A stretch of 64,000 nucleotides of DNA from Panicum virgatum (GCF_016808335.1 NC_053137.1:13075798-13139797), one strand, 5' to 3'. Shown: positions 45,877-58,660, numbered from the stretch's first letter. Notes: generated by a model not told the origin, from the letters alone. Numbers and translations: made by a program.

Positions 45877-48800
45877 ATGCACTAACCATCATCTTAATAC
45901 TTAATCAAGTTACTGTGCACTTAAAACGGTGTAACCTGACAGGCTGTCGGGTAAAATCCCGATTAAACTACTGTACTCCAGGATCACAATTGCACTTAGA
46001 CCCGTACGAAGACGAGCACAGGTGTTACCAGCAACAGAAATCTTCAAATTAATTTACAACACAGGTTTTACATAAAAGGTTTAAATACAAACAACAGAGT
46101 TCAAACGCACAGCGGAAGTTTAAAACTGAGTTCGAAATACAATACGATAGCTACGACGACGATAAAAGGTGAGCTCCACATCCTGCCCACCGATGTGATG
46201 CCAACCTGCCCAATCTTCACGGGGAAGACGGGGCCCACTCGACGGTCCAACCTGGAGGAAGCGGCTGTCCAATCCAGGACGCACAGATCTCCTCGAAGTC
46301 CGCCGGGACACAACCTGCTCAAAAGGGTTACAACAACAACCCTGAGTATACTAATACTCAGCAAGGCTTACCCGACCTTGGGTATACTTAGCCCATTACC
46401 TAGACATGCAAGGCTTTTTGGCTCTGGAGTTCTTTTGCTGAAAGGCTGCTAAAAGTGAATCCTTACTTTCAGTATTTTAGCTCCGTTTAGTATACCAAGT
46501 ATTACTAAGTTCGCCTATTCATCTAAAACACACATGGTGGAACAGATTATCTTTTAGAACAACAGATACACATTCCATCGCTACCTTTCAAGACTTATTT
46601 CACTTCTTACTACGATGTGACGCAGTGACCAAGGTTCTCTTAACCGAGAGAGACGGCGAATCGATCCGATTTAACCTTGCAAGGTGGACCTAACTCACAC
46701 GACACATGTAAGCCCCGCCGGGCCATGCGCGTCAACTGTTCCCACATTACCACGGCATCTGAACTACGCCTGCTAAAACCCAGGTGATGGGCCCCTCGCG
46801 GTGAACTCCCGGAGAACCCGGAGGCGGCATCCTATCCAACACCCGCCAACTCCCACGCCCAGCGTAGCATGGCGGAATTCAAATTACCGCTGTAATGTGG
46901 TACACAGCTTACCGGTTTCGACTACCTCCTACTTCCGGTATGTGGTTAGTACTGTTCAAACTCGGTCATCAGGGCCAACAACGGTACGGTCCTCAATCGA
47001 CACAGGCGGGAGTCCATTTTCTCACATAAACCAACTCATTCCCGCCCGGTCTCCAATTCTTTTTACTCAACAACGTATTTCCAAGCCAAAGCTAAGGGAT
47101 CAAGATCCTAAACTCGCGAGTGACAGCAATCACTCGACTTCTACCGAAATCCTATTTAGCAAAGCATTTCTATCGACACCTGCATACTAGTATAGGCCCA
47201 CGGTACCTAGGGAAACATGCATACTATGGTTCCATTCAACTCCTAGAACATAAATGCACAATACTTAAATAAACATTGAATAATTTTAAATTATGTTTAT
47301 GCTCCGGGGCTTGCCTTGCAGGTCAGCGGGGTTAACTAGGTCTCCGGGGGCGTGCTCAACGGCGTCTTCCTGCTGCGCTCCTGGTCGTGGCTCCTGGACC
47401 GGCTCAACGATCAGCTCGTGGACAGCTTCGTTCGTAGCGTCTACACGAATAAAATATGACATGCAACAGTTAGGATATGGTGCAATGCATACGTGCTTAC
47501 GATGCGAAAACCAAAGATCAACATTTAACCTGAAGTGCTTCCAACGAAAACAACTACTAAAACGACTTAGGTTAGCATGGATTAACAGGAGTTTGCTTTG
47601 CATGCAGAAAACAAGTAACTAGCCCTAGCAAAGCAATTAAACAACACTTAGATCCACACACTTGCATATAGAACAAGCACCTGAAACTTTTTCAGTGAAC
47701 TACACATATCAAGAGTAAGCTACTGCAAAATTTTCATAATTTTTAGAGCAACAGAAAAAGCGGTAATAATTAAACTAGCTCAAGCACAAAACAAATATTA
47801 ACAGGGGTAACAGTGACAAAGTGCATGCTCAAGCATTTTTCCTCTGAAGATCAAGATTTTAGAAACCTAACAAAACTGGTTTGGCATTTTTCGCATTTTT
47901 CTGTGAATTTATACGCAATTATGAACTTTCAGCCGAAATAAAGAATAAAACTGAAACATAAAAGGGGGGGGCTGACAGCCGGGCCCACTTGACAGTGGCC
48001 CAGCCCGCCCCCCACTCCTCTGTTTCGCCCGCACGGGGAGGGGCACACGGCCAAGGCGGGCCAGCGGCGGCGCGACACCGGCTCCCGCCGGCGGAGTCCG
48101 GCCGGCGGAGCGGCGCGGCCCGGTCGCGGCCCGCGGCCCGGTCGCGGCCAGCGCTGGGCGGTGGCGCAGGGCTCGAGCGGGGAGGCGCAGAGGGAGGGGG
48201 CTCGGGCGCGCAGCAGCACGCGACGGCGCCGAGGCAGGGGCGGGGCGGCGCGGGGGCTCCACGCCGGCGGCGGGGTCGGCCGGCGGCGCGGCGGTGCGGT
48301 GAGGGCCAGTGGCCCCAGGCGGCCCTAGGGCTCGCGGCGGCGCGGGCGGGCATGCGCAGGAGTGGCCCCGCGGCGTGCGCCGGCGGCGGCGCGCGGCTTG
48401 GAGCGGCGGCGCGGCGGCGGCGGCGTTCCGGCCACTGCGGCGCACGGCGGCGGCGGGAGCGGGCGGCGTGAGCCTCAGGGAGGCCAAGAGGCCTAGGGGC
48501 GCGCGGTAGGGGGGCGCGAGCTGGAGCAGGGAGCTCCGGCGGCGTGCACGGGCGGCGCCCAGCGCGTTCGCGGTGGCGCAGCGGCCAAACGGCGGCGGCG
48601 CAGAGTGGATTCGGGTGGGGAAAGCGTCGGAGAGGGAGAGGAGGTTGCGATTGAGCTCACCGTGGGTCGATTTTGCGCGGAGGAAGGCCGGAAGGGGATC
48701 GTCGACGTGAGGGTGAAGCTCGGGGCGGAGCTTGACGGAGGTCGGCGATGGCGAGCGGCGGTCTGAGCTCGATTTCGGCCGGGGTAGAGCACGGCCGCGC

Positions 48801-49382
48801 TCGTGGAGGGATGGAGGAGCTTCGGGGCGAGGTCGCGAAGCTCGGAGTGCGACGGATTGAGGTGGGGCGGCGAAGGTTGGCCGGAGCGACGAACGACGGC
48901 GATGTCGCTCGGTTCTGCTCGCTCGAGCTCGACCTAGCTCAGAGGAAGGAGAATGGGGAACGGAACGGGAAGCTTCGAGGTCGTCTGCGAAGTGAAGAGC
49001 GGCGCTCAGACGCGATGGCCGACGCGTGGAAGCTCGCCGCCGTTCACAGTCGCCGGTATGGCGTCGGGGCACAGTGACGAACACAGTGGAGACACTGTTT
49101 CTTCGTTAAATGATTTTTGCCCGAGTTTGACCAGTTAAAACTCAATTTTTCATATGGGAACATGAAATTTGGCCAAAATAAAAGTTGTAGAGGAAAAGAA
49201 GATCTACAACTTTCGTTTTGGGCGGAAGTTGATTTGGAGCTCGGATCAAGGACAAAAACGAGATCGAACACTGCTAACTAGATGTTTGCTAAGCGAACGC
49301 GATTAGTGTTAACGACGAATTTGAGTCCACGATTAGCGAAATAACTCGGGATTAGCAGGACGATTAACACAGGGGTGTTACA
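45844..49382 (-). repeat. Element A LTR, complete (3539 bp), reverse; palindrome centre
   Basis: Full TG...CA LTR with a PBS remnant GATACCAGC at its left border and the polypurine tract at its right border, so it is flanked by interior sequence on both sides. It sits between the two arms of the palindrome formed by A and B copies. Relative to 15553-19088 it has 8 rather than 9 G/C in one homopolymer, and one substitution in the GC-rich block (Ala to Thr codon in a non-coding frame). Confidence 0.92.
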
Positions 49383-52300
49383 GCCTTCCCCCCTTAAAAG
49401 AATCTCGTCCCGAGATTCAGGCATGAAGGAATAAAGATAGATGAGAGGGTTCGAAGGTGAATTACCTGGATGAGCGTTTAAAAACTCCGGATACTTGGAT
49501 CTCAGGAATTCCTCCTTCTCCCAAGTAGCTTCATCTTCGGAGTGATTACTCCATTGTACTTTGTAGAATCGGTTGGTTGTGCGACGAGTAACTCGATCCT
49601 TGCGATCAATAATCTTGATAGGATGTTCAGAATAAGTGAGATCAGATTCTAATTGAATCGAGTCACTTGCCACAGCTTCAGTCGGAACTCTAAGGCACAT
49701 TCTGAGTTGCGATACATGGAAGATGTTATGAACTGCAGAAAGATTCGCTGGAAGATCCAACCGATAAGCCACAGGACCGCATCGTTCCACAATTGGATAT
49801 GGACCGATGTAGCGGGGAGCTAACTTTCCTTTTATTCCGAACCTTTGCACGCCTTTCCAAGGTGATACTTTTAAATATACATGGTCACCGACTTTAAAGA
49901 TGAGTGGATCTCTTCTTTTATCCGCATAGCTCTTCTGTCGGGACTGTGCAATCTTTAAGTTGGCTTGGATAAGGCGGACTTGTTCTTCGGCCTCTTGAAC
50001 CATGTCGGGCCCAAAGATTGTTCTTTCCCCGGTTTCAGACCAATTAAGAGGTGTACGGCATCGACGACCGTACAGTGCTTCGAATGGTGCCATTTTGATG
50101 CTCTCTTGATAACTATTGTTATAAGAGAATTCAGCTAACGGCAAGCATTGATCCCATTTCTGTGGATAGGTCAAGACACATGCACGAAGCATATCTTCCA
50201 GAATCTGATTAATTCTCTCTGTTTGGCCATCTGTTTGAGGGTGGTAAGCAGAACTGCGAATCACCCGAGTTCCTAAGCAAGTATGCAATTGTTCCCAAAA
50301 GCGAGCAGTGAATTGGCTACCACGATCAGAGATGATAGTCTTGGGTATACCATGCAGGCTTAAGATACGCTCAACATATAACTCAGCATATCTTTTTGTG
50401 GAATAACGAGTACTGACTGGAAGAAAATGTGCTGATTTGGTTAGCCTGTCGACCACAACCCAAATAGAGTCATAACCCTTTTGAGTTCGAGGTAAGCCGA
50501 CGATGAAATCCATACTTATATCTTCCCATTTCCATTCTGGAATATTCAAGGGTTGGAGAGTCCCAGCTGGTCTGAGATGACTGGCTTTAACCCTCCGACA
50601 GATATCACACTCCGACACATACTTGGCTATTTCCCTTTTCATCCGAGTCCACCAAAATCGTTGCTTCAGGTCTTGGTACATCTTGTTGCTACCCGGATGA
50701 ATTGATAGTCGTGAAGTATGGGCTTCATCAAGGATCTGTTTTCTAAGCTCAAAATTTTTAGGCACCACTAGTCGGTTCTTGAACCATAACACATTCTCAG
50801 CATCCTGGTGGAAGCAATTCACTTTAGGGTCTCCTTCTAATAGCCTTCTCTGAATTTCCTTCACCCCCTTATCTTGCTTTTGTGCCGCTATGATGAGATC
50901 ACGAAAAGTAGGAGTAAGCTCTAAATGAGCCAATGTGCCATGTGGTACAATACTTAAATTCAGCTTTTCCATTTCAAAGCAAAGAGATTCGCTTAATGGT
51001 ATAGCTGAGAGGCAATGACAGTGAGCTTTGCGACTTAGCGCATCGGCAACTACATTTGCCTTGCCAGGATGATAATGCACTTCGAGCTCATAATCTTTAA
51101 TCAACTCAAGCCATCTTCTTTGACGCATGTTCAAATCAGCTTGAGTGAACAGATATTTGAGACTCTTGTGATCGGTATAGATGTTGCACAATGAACCTAA
51201 AAGATAGTGTCGCCAGATCTTCAGTGAATGGACCACAGCTGCTAATTCAAGATCATGAGTGGGATAGTTTTCTTCGTGACGCTTGAGCGATCGAGATGCA
51301 TAAGCAATCACTCGGTTCTCCTGCATCAGAACACAGCCAAGTCCTGTGCCTGAGGCATCACAGTAGACATCAAATGGTTTTGTAGTATCAGGCTGGGCCA
51401 AGATTGGAGCAGAAGTGAGAAGTGTCTTCAATTTCTGGAAAGCTTCCTCACATTGAATACTCCAATAGAATTTAACACCCTTTTTCAGAAGTTCAGTCAT
51501 TGGCTTCGCAATTCTGGAGAATTCTGGAATAAACCGACGATAATACCCAGCTAAACCCAAGAAACTGCGGATTTCAGGAACTGAAGTGGGGGCTTCCCAA
51601 TCGAGTACATCCTGTACTTTACTGGGATCCACAGAGATACCTTCAGCAGATATGACATGACCGAGGAATGGCACTTCCTTCAGCCAGAAGTCACACTTGC
51701 TGAATTTGGCATAAAGCTGGTGCTCTCTCAGACGCTGAAGTACTATGTGAAGATGATGAGCATGTTCTTCCTCATTCTTGGAGTAGATCAAGATATCATC
51801 AATGAAGACCACGACGAACTTGTCTAACTCCGGCATAAATACAGAATTCATGAGGTACATGAAATAAGCGGGAGCATTAGTTAACCCGAAGGACATCACC
51901 AAATACTCGTATAAACCATAACGAGTAGAGAAAGCTGTTTTTGGTATATCCACCGGTCTGATTTTGATTTGATGATAACCAGATCGTAGGTCTATTTTTG
52001 AGAATACCTTAGCTCCGGCTAGTTGATCAAAAAGAATATCAATACGAGGAAGTGGATATTTGTTTTTGATGGTCACTGCATTCAAAGGTCGGTAATCCAC
52101 ACATAGCCTCAGCCCGTGATCTTTCTTCTTCACGAACAAAGCCGGGCAACCCCAAGGTGAGGTGCTCGGTCGGATATAGCCTTTATCCAGCAACTCTTGT
52201 AACTGGATTTTTAATTCAGCTAACTCACTGGGAGTCATTCTATATGGCCTTCGAGATATGGGCGCTGTGCCAGGCTGTAACTCAATGACAAACTCAATAT

Positions 52301-53903
52301 CCCGATCGGGAGGCATGCCTGGCAAGTCCTCCGGAAACACATCGGGGTATTCACAAACCACTGGAATTACCTCTAGGATTTTCCCCTCAAGATGGTATAT
52401 GACAGTGGCTGGAATTGCATGCTGGGAAAGATGAATTTCCATAGAACCATACATGGAAGAGTTGAACTGAAGAACACGAGAAGATGTATTGATAATAACG
52501 CCATGCTTCTTCATCCAATTCATTCCAAGTATGATATCTATCCCCTGGCTTGGAAGGACAATGGGAGTGAGTGGAAAATTTTTCCCACCCAAGCTAAGGG
52601 AAACATTTCGAACTACTTGGCCAGCATTTAATCGATTGCCAGGTGTCTGAATAATATAGGGTTTCTCTAGGCATGTTACTTGTAAGTGAAGTCGTGCCAC
52701 ACATGCTTCACTAATAAAGTTATGAGATGCTCCCGAATCAAATAACACAGTAACGGGGCAGTGATTAACGGAGAACGTACCCGCCATCACTTGAGTGCCC
52801 TCCGGGACTTCCTCCAGAGTAGTGTAGTTCACACGACCAGTCTTAGCAGGTACAACCTTCTTCTTCTGATCCTTCTGGCTGGAACCTTGACTCAGTGCTG
52901 GAGTCTTGTAGATGTTCTGCCGAGGTGGCAGACGGCAGTCTCGTGCAAAGTGCCCCAGGTTACCACAATTGTAACAAGGGTAGTTGTTGGGGCGTGGAGC
53001 TTGTAGCATTAGCGGCCTCTGCTGCTGTGTCGGGAAACGAGGTACCCACGGCTGCTGTTGCTGGGGTGGCCTAGCGACCCAACGGCCCTGCTGTGGAGGA
53101 CGGTTTGAAGCCTGCTGATTCCCTGTCTGAACCAGCTTGTACCTCTGGGGTGCATTGCTGGAGGATCCAGCAGGTGCTTTTCTCTTCTTATCAGCTTTGT
53201 GTGCCAGTGTGGCATCTTCCTGCGTGATGGCCTTATTAACCAGATCGGTAAAGTTGTTGCATGTGGTGAGGGCTAGCTTGTCCTGAAGCTTTGTGCTGAG
53301 TCCCCTTCTGAAGCAATCCTGCTTCTTCTCATCAGTATCCACATGAAAACCGCCGTACTGAGATAGCTGATTGAAGGTTTGAGCATATTGCAGCACGGTG
53401 TTAGTCCCTTGCTTCAGAGCTAGGAACTCTGCCATCTTTCTCCTCATCAAACTGGTAGGGATGTGATGAGCTTTAAACGCTGCCACAAACTCATCCCAAA
53501 TGAGACGTGTACCAGCGGGAAGTAGAGCCTTGTGATTGACCCACCATATTTTCGCAGGTCCCCGCAGCTGTTGCGCTGCAAAGGCGGCCTTGTCCATCTC
53601 TGTGCAATTGAGGATGCTGAACTTATCCTCAATGGTGCGAATCCAGGCATCAGCCTCAAGGGGATCATCGGCCTTATGGAACAGAGGTGGCTGGGTGGCC
53701 AGAAAACCGACATAGTCAGTTTCTGCTGGTGCTAGCGGGGGAGCATGTCGACCTCTGCCGGCATTGACTTGGGATTGCACCAGTTGCCTTATTAGCTCAG
53801 TCTGCTCATTGCGATCCGCGATAAGAGCTGCAACAGCTTGAGCCAAAGAGGGAGGTTGTTGGGGCAGTGCCTCGTGATTGTCATTGTCATGATTATCACC
53901 CAT
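49278..53903 (-). CDS. gag-pol: Element A gag-pol polyprotein, complete (1541 aa)
   Basis: The only copy intact from native ATG to native stop. Order: gag (about 80-230), basic linker with Gln/Pro-rich segment, CCHC knuckle 310-323, aspartic protease DSGA 389-392, RT (FIDD 700-703), RNase H (Asp849), integrase zinc finger (His1069 to Cys1099), catalytic Asp1132/Asp1193/Glu1229, GPY/F-like module (PRYIGPYPI), chromodomain (about 1425-1475). Gag and pol are in one frame with no shift or stop. The frame continues through the polypurine tract and 105 bp into the LTR. Domain order and chromodomain place it in the Tekay/Del chromovirus lineage. It lacks an adjoining 5' LTR, so it is not an autonomous unit as placed. 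Confidence 0.93.
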   Translation of the reverse strand: MGDNHDNDNHEALPQQPPSLAQAVAALIADRNEQTELIRQLVQSQVNAGRGRHAPPLAPAETDYVGFLATQPPLFHKADDPLEADAWIRTIEDKFSILNCTEMDKAAFAAQQLRGPAKIWWVNHKALLPAGTRLIWDEFVAAFKAHHIPTSLMRRKMAEFLALKQGTNTVLQYAQTFNQLSQYGGFHVDTDEKKQDCFRRGLSTKLQDKLALTTCNNFTDLVNKAITQEDATLAHKADKKRKAPAGSSSNAPQRYKLVQTGNQQASNRPPQQGRWVARPPQQQQPWVPRFPTQQQRPLMLQAPRPNNYPCYNCGNLGHFARDCRLPPRQNIYKTPALSQGSSQKDQKKKVVPAKTGRVNYTTLEEVPEGTQVMAGTFSVNHCPVTVLFDSGASHNFISEACVARLHLQVTCLEKPYIIQTPGNRLNAGQVVRNVSLSLGGKNFPLTPIVLPSQGIDIILGMNWMKKHGVIINTSSRVLQFNSSMYGSMEIHLSQHAIPATVIYHLEGKILEVIPVVCEYPDVFPEDLPGMPPDRDIEFVIELQPGTAPISRRPYRMTPSELAELKIQLQELLDKGYIRPSTSPWGCPALFVKKKDHGLRLCVDYRPLNAVTIKNKYPLPRIDILFDQLAGAKVFSKIDLRSGYHQIKIRPVDIPKTAFSTRYGLYEYLVMSFGLTNAPAYFMYLMNSVFMPELDKFVVVFIDDILIYSKNEEEHAHHLHIVLQRLREHQLYAKFSKCDFWLKEVPFLGHVISAEGISVDPSKVQDVLDWEAPTSVPEIRSFLGLAGYYRRFIPEFSRIAKPMTELLKKGVKFYWSIQCEEAFQKLKTLLTSAPILAQPDTTKPFDVYCDASGTGLGCVLMQENRVIAYASRSLKRHEENYPTHDLELAAVVHSLKIWRHYLLGSLCNIYTDHKSLKYLFTQADLNMRQRRWLELIKDYELEVHYHPGKANVVADALSRKAHCHCLSAIPLSESLCFEMEKLNLSIVPHGTLAHLELTPTFRDLIIAAQKQDKGVKEIQRRLLEGDPKVNCFHQDAENVLWFKNRLVVPKNFELRKQILDEAHTSRLSIHPGSNKMYQDLKQRFWWTRMKREIAKYVSECDICRRVKASHLRPAGTLQPLNIPEWKWEDISMDFIVGLPRTQKGYDSIWVVVDRLTKSAHFLPVSTRYSTKRYAELYVERILSLHGIPKTIISDRGSQFTARFWEQLHTCLGTRVIRSSAYHPQTDGQTERINQILEDMLRACVLTYPQKWDQCLPLAEFSYNNSYQESIKMAPFEALYGRRCRTPLNWSETGERTIFGPDMVQEAEEQVRLIQANLKIAQSRQKSYADKRRDPLIFKVGDHVYLKVSPWKGVQRFGIKGKLAPRYIGPYPIVERCGPVAYRLDLPANLSAVHNIFHVSQLRMCLRVPTEAVASDSIQLESDLTYSEHPIKIIDRKDRVTRRTTNRFYKVQWSNHSEDEATWEKEEFLRSKYPEFLNAHPGNSPSNPLIYLYSFMPESRDEILLRGEGCNTPVLIVLLIPSYFANRGLKFVVNTNRVRLANI
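49383..49396 (-). promoter_or_regulatory. Polypurine tract of element A (reverse)
   Basis: Reverse complement of TAAGGGGGGAAGGC at the interior/LTR border, in the normal configuration with the LTR at 45844-49382. Confidence 0.8.
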
Positions 53904-54515
53904 CTGCAAAAAGAATCATTCCCCTGGTTAGCCATTTCGCTAGCAAGACTAATCCATGCAAGTAAAGAATGTGCATATATAATATGAACACACGGCATGA
54001 ATCATTTCTCTCGCGAGATGGTTCACCAAGGGAATTAAAATTTACTTGCTTTGGTTGAAAATGCATCAACACAACAAGTTTCGTCCAACGTAGCTCTAAC
54101 GTATGCAAAACTGAACCTCGCTCAACAATGTTTCAGATTCGAAGACGATCCAAACACAACTCAAATCTGAAAATTCACACACTGACAGAAAAGATCATTA
54201 CGGAAGTAAAATTTACATTAAGCAGCCACGCTGCTTCAGCTGGAACAAGGTTCAGTACAAACCAAGCCGTGCTACGGTAACAAACTAACATGGGAGAAGG
54301 GTTCACAAACGACCCTACAACACACCACTACGGGGTCTTACACGACCCGGCTACACACCACACTAGGAGGGTTATCCTACATGACTCGAACTACTGAGCC
54401 ACAAAAGAATTCTCAACCCAAGGTTAGCCTAAAGCTCTATGTTGGTCATCCTACCCAACTATCCTACAGTAAGGCTACACTGCAAGGGGAGAATCAACAC
54501 TATCCATCCACATCC

Positions 54516-55352
54516 TCACGGAGTCCCTGGTCCCGACTCGACTCCAGACACTCCCTCGATCTCCTCAGGGTCCTCTTCCTCTTCTTCTTCTTCTGGCTCC
54601 TCCTCTGCTGCATCAGCCTCCATCTCTGCTGCTGCCTGCACCTGAGCCTGGGCATCCTCAATCCACTCCTGGGCCTGCTGAAGCTGCCCCTCAAGGTGCT
54701 GCACCATCTGAGTCCTGTTCTCTAACTCCTCCTGCAACTCCTGAATCCTGATCTTCCTTGCTCTAGACTTGGCCTTCAGGGTCTTGATCTTGTCCTGGGT
54801 ACCAAGCATGTGCTGCTCATGGAGGTGAGCCTCTCGAGCCTTGCTCCTGCATATCGCATTCTCCTCACGAAGCTGCTCATACATGTTGCTCAAAGCTGAG
54901 GAGTAGCTGAACGAGAGTGCTGTCCTGACGCTGTAGTCGGGCATCATGATGTTCAGGTTGCGGTTAACCCGATCTGCATAGGCCTGAGTGGTCTCATCCT
55001 TCAGAGGAAACACACTGTAAGGAGTATCTATCACCTCTGCATTATGCTTCTCTGAGAACTCCTCAATGGCCCTCCTAGCTGCAATCTCCCAGGAGTCTGC
55101 CAGCTTCCTACCATAGACAGTGAGCTGCCACGAGTCCCAGTCCAAGCGAGCGGGGCAAGCAGGAATCTTCACGATCATCTGACAGCGCTCGGTGCCCAGC
55201 AAACTAGACTCGTGTCCGGAGTACTGTGGGGGCTCAGTGTAGTCAAACGCCCTGAGCATCTGCCACAGCAGACGAGGAAAGTGGCCGGTGTGGAGGGCAC
55301 TGGAATGCGCCCAACCCTCAGCGTCCACGATCACGTGCGTGAAGCTAGCCAT
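54516..55352 (-). CDS. ORF0 of element A, complete (278 aa)
   Basis: Same protein as 40003-40839, on the minus strand, upstream of the complete gag-pol. The start at 55352 directly follows the TTCTTACAG acceptor. With the gag-pol at 49278-53903 it forms the only fully open A interior. No lesions were seen. Confidence 0.8.
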   Translation of the reverse strand: MASFTHVIVDAEGWAHSSALHTGHFPRLLWQMLRAFDYTEPPQYSGHESSLLGTERCQMIVKIPACPARLDWDSWQLTVYGRKLADSWEIAARRAIEEFSEKHNAEVIDTPYSVFPLKDETTQAYADRVNRNLNIMMPDYSVRTALSFSYSSALSNMYEQLREENAICRSKAREAHLHEQHMLGTQDKIKTLKAKSRARKIRIQELQEELENRTQMVQHLEGQLQQAQEWIEDAQAQVQAAAEMEADAAEEEPEEEEEEEDPEEIEGVSGVESGPGTP

Positions 55353-56410
55353 CTGTAAGAACACATAGCGCTGACGTAAGTGACAGTTTTCAAAAGAAAC
55401 AGGTTTAAACTTGGCAACGCAACACAAATAAATTTTTAAGAACACACAGTAAAAACATGGTGATCCAAATAAATTTTTGTGAAGCGCAACCGAAGGTAAC
55501 AAAAATAAACAACAACTCAGGAATGCAAGATGCAAGATGCATGCCACGTTCTAGCGTATCTCACCCAAACAAGTACCAAAATATGGTATACGAGAGCAAT
55601 CGGTGGCACAATTACGTTCTCTCCCTATATATAGACTAGTCGTTCCTACGATCAAGGATTTTATAACGCGCTTACGGAGTTAGTTTCCTGCAGAAGAACA
55701 CAGAGACAGATATAAATATCCATTTCTGGACCCTTCGTGCCAGCACACACGAACGGCCCCCATGTGTCCTACGCCACACGGGTAACGCATATGCAGTTTC
55801 CCACATATTTACACATACATTACCATCCACTATAGAGATGGCACCCAGACGTTCGACGCTGAATGGGCAGCGCTGCATACGTCATAACAACGTATTCACT
55901 TCCCGTACACTCGCCTTACGGGACATCCAAGGGTAGACGTGTCCCAAGGGTCACGGTCATGGCCAACCGCATGACAGGTTTACATCTCGTAACATTGCCT
56001 TACGAAATGGCCGTGATCACAATCACACGACATGAAATCCGCACTCCATATCAGGCGGCAGATAGCGACAGGCTCATTTGAATTGAGCCTTATCACCTCC
56101 TCGTATGCTCAACATACGGGACCCGCGCACGTATGAAACACGTGGGCTATTCTAAGGACTACCAGAATGCTTACCTTGCTTAACTTAGCGTAGGTGCGTC
56201 GTTACCGAAATAAGGTTTAACAAAAAGTAAAAGCTGGAAGTGCTGGAATAAAATAGATACTTAGTTGCCACCTAACTTATATAAAACATAATTAGGGCAT
56301 ACGAACTATCTATTCTATTCCTTAGCGCATCTAGCGTCAACTTTTCGAAAACCCGAAATCGTTGCAAGGTAGTCACCCCAGTGCAATTTAGAGCTCTGAT
56401 GCCAGCTGGC
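55353..56410 (-). other. Element A leader and PBS, reverse
   Basis: Leader with splice donor (GT at 56174-56173), TATATATA at 55626-55633 and variant PBS (56393-56404). It is parallel to 38944-40002. It ends at the CAGCTGG/CCAGCTGG border where an LTR A should start; instead a short filler and LTR B follow. Confidence 0.65.
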
Positions 56411-56427
56411 GTGAATCTGGATTTATA
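56411..56427. other. Short filler between A PBS and B LTR
   Basis: About 17-18 bases (GTGAATCTGGATTTATA) that I cannot place in element A or B. It is the only stretch in the window that could be original flanking DNA or a target site of the B insertion. Confidence 0.5.
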
Positions 56428-57199
56428 TGTCACAGCCCTGGAAAAAAAAAAGGAAAAAGAAAATAAAATCCTCCGCCGGGCCCCACCTGTCAGCCCCTTC
56501 CCTCTCCTTCTCTGTTTTCTCCCGCGCGCCGCGGCACGCGTCGCCGCCGCCGGCCATCCTCGTGAGCCGCGCCACGTGCCGGCCATCTTCGCGTCCCGTG
56601 CCACGGTCGTCCTCCCCCACGCCCTTATCCGCGCCCGGTCGACCCCGTTCCCTTCCAACCCAAACCCTAGCCCCCTCCTCCATTGACGCCGCCGCCCCGA
56701 GCTCCCTCCTCGCCGCCGATTCGCCGCTCACAGTGAGTCCCTAGTCGATTCTTCGCGGGTGGAGCGTCTCCTCGCTTCCCTCGACCCGTTCCACCCCTAA
56801 CCCGGCCCCTTCCCCTCCCCTGCAGGGCCGGCGACGAGCGCCTCCGCCCGCCGCCGCCTCTGCTCGTCGCGCCACCGGTCCGCCGCCGCTCCTCGCCCGC
56901 ATCGCCGCCGGTGAGCTTCGCCGTCACCTAGGGCACGCCATGCGCCCTCGCCCCGAGCTCCTCCAGCCTCGCCCCGCCGCGCCGCCGTCCGCCGGCGCCA
57001 CCGCGCCGCGCACGCGCGCGCGTGGGCGCGCCCAGGCGCGGGGTCAAGGCAGGCTTCGGCCTTGACCCGGCCTGGTGGTGCCGCCCGGCTCCCTGGGCCC
57101 ACCTGTCGGTGGCCGGGGTGGCTACCTCGGGTGTACCTAGCGTTTTAGCTAGGGTTTCTTAGGTTCCATATTTCTGCAATCTTCCAAAATTCATAGAAA

Positions 57200-57715
57200 T
57201 TCATGTATAGCTCCAAAAATTGTGAAACTTGTTTTGTTGAGTTCCTCTAGCTGAGATCTACCTAGGAAAAATATTGTTTTGCATGTTACTTTGTTGTAGA
57301 TTTATCTATAGATTTATCTTGCAAAAGTGAGTTTATTGCTTGGTTATTTGTGTACTGCTAGAAAAATGTCAAACCAAATTTTGTTAGACTCCTTGTGAGG
57401 TGTAGTTTCCAGTGGTGCAGGTTGTTCACATGATTACTTGCTGTTGGTTAGGGTTTTATTTCGATTTTGTGCTTGCTGTCCAAAATATGGTTTATTGTGG
57501 AATTTTTTTGCAGGAAAGTGATAAAATGGCAAAACCAGTTTTGTTAGCTTTGTGTTCCTTTCTAGTTTCCATGATAATTTTGTTGGATTTGTTTAGTTGA
57601 GTTTGCATTCCTTTTCTGTTTTACTTTGTTTAAAGTGGCTGAAAACTGTTATATTTATGATTAAATGTAGGAAAATGCTTTTGCTGCAAAACCAATTTTC
57701 ATGAGTTCTTTGTGA
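57200..57715 (+). repeat. Degenerate ~155-bp repeats in LTR B
   Basis: Four copies of a loose motif (AAAATGnCAAACCA followed by TTTTGTTAG-like) are anchored at TTTT positions 57232, 57379, 57539 and 57696, spaced 147, 160 and 157 bp. Accompanying pieces such as TAGTTTCCA, GCTTGCTGT and AGGAAAATG recur between anchors. LTR A carries at least one unit at 17041-17076. They lie in the predicted intron before the acidic exon. Confidence 0.5.
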
Positions 57716-58527
57716 TGTCCTCTGCATGCTCAAATTGTTTCATGATTTATGCTTGCTGTTTAGTTCATTCCTTAATTCTTGCATCGCATTCATGCATTTT
57801 AGTGACCGGACCGTCGGAGAGCGAACCCGGGGAACCCGTCGAGTCCGTTGAGCCGGAGCTTGGAGTCCCGTTCGTGGTCGAGCCGGAAGTTAACCCAGGC
57901 AAGCAGCTAAGCATTTTCCTTGCACCTATTTAATCTGATTTAGTTAGCTATCTCATCGGGTACTGTTGGGTTATATATTATCTATGTATTGCATCCTTGT
58001 ACCTACTTTGATGCACTAGCCATCCTTGAATTGTTTAACCATGTCCTTGCCACGTGTTAGTCAGCTAATAACTTAATTTGACTAGATGCTTAGTTTTGCT
58101 TTGAATACTTGTATAACTTGCAAGAAAGGATTGGGTTAGAGTATCACATTTACCATCCATCCTTGATCGCACTTGGGAAGCTGGGATAAGTGGAGTGTAG
58201 TAGCGAGGTTCGAGCGGAATGGTAGGGCCTAGAGAATGAAGTCACATGGGCATAGTCCGCTTGGATCGATTAAGGACCGAGTGGATGCCATCGGCCTTGA
58301 GCACCTTTCCGTGCTACCACATATCCAATATAATGGAACGGATGAGCCAATTACCTTCTTTGACTTGATCATTGATGTGCAGTCCTAGCTACGTGGCTAC
58401 AGGCTATGCAGAGAGGCTTAGTGTGTCCCCAGGTGGACTTATGTGTAGGAAAGTTTAGAGATGTCCCTGGTGGAACTAAGTCTCTACTCGTAAGCTAGGT
58501 GTGAGGTTCAATGATCGAGCCTTGTTG

Positions 58528-58660
58528 GGAACGGTTGACGTGAGTACCCCCTTGCCCGGCGTGATCGGTTGGGTGAGTCGCATGGTCCTCGCGTCGTGTG
58601 GGTAAAGTAGTACACCCTTGCAAGGTTAAATCAATTCGAATTGCCGCGCTCTCGGATATG
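58528..58660 (+). other. LTR block conserved with LTR A, with 12-bp palindrome
   Basis: Contains GGGAACGGTTGACG, GTCGTGTGGGTAAAG, CTTGCAAGGTTAAATC and the perfect palindrome CAATTCGAATTG (58632-58643), followed by GCCGCGCTCTCGG. It is collinear with 18185-18300 in LTR A. It falls inside the predicted GC-AG intron 57899-58957. Confidence 0.55.

Noticed and set aside
56411..56427. Filler as proof of host flanking DNA
   Set aside because: Too short to assign; it could equally be templated filler at a repair junction.
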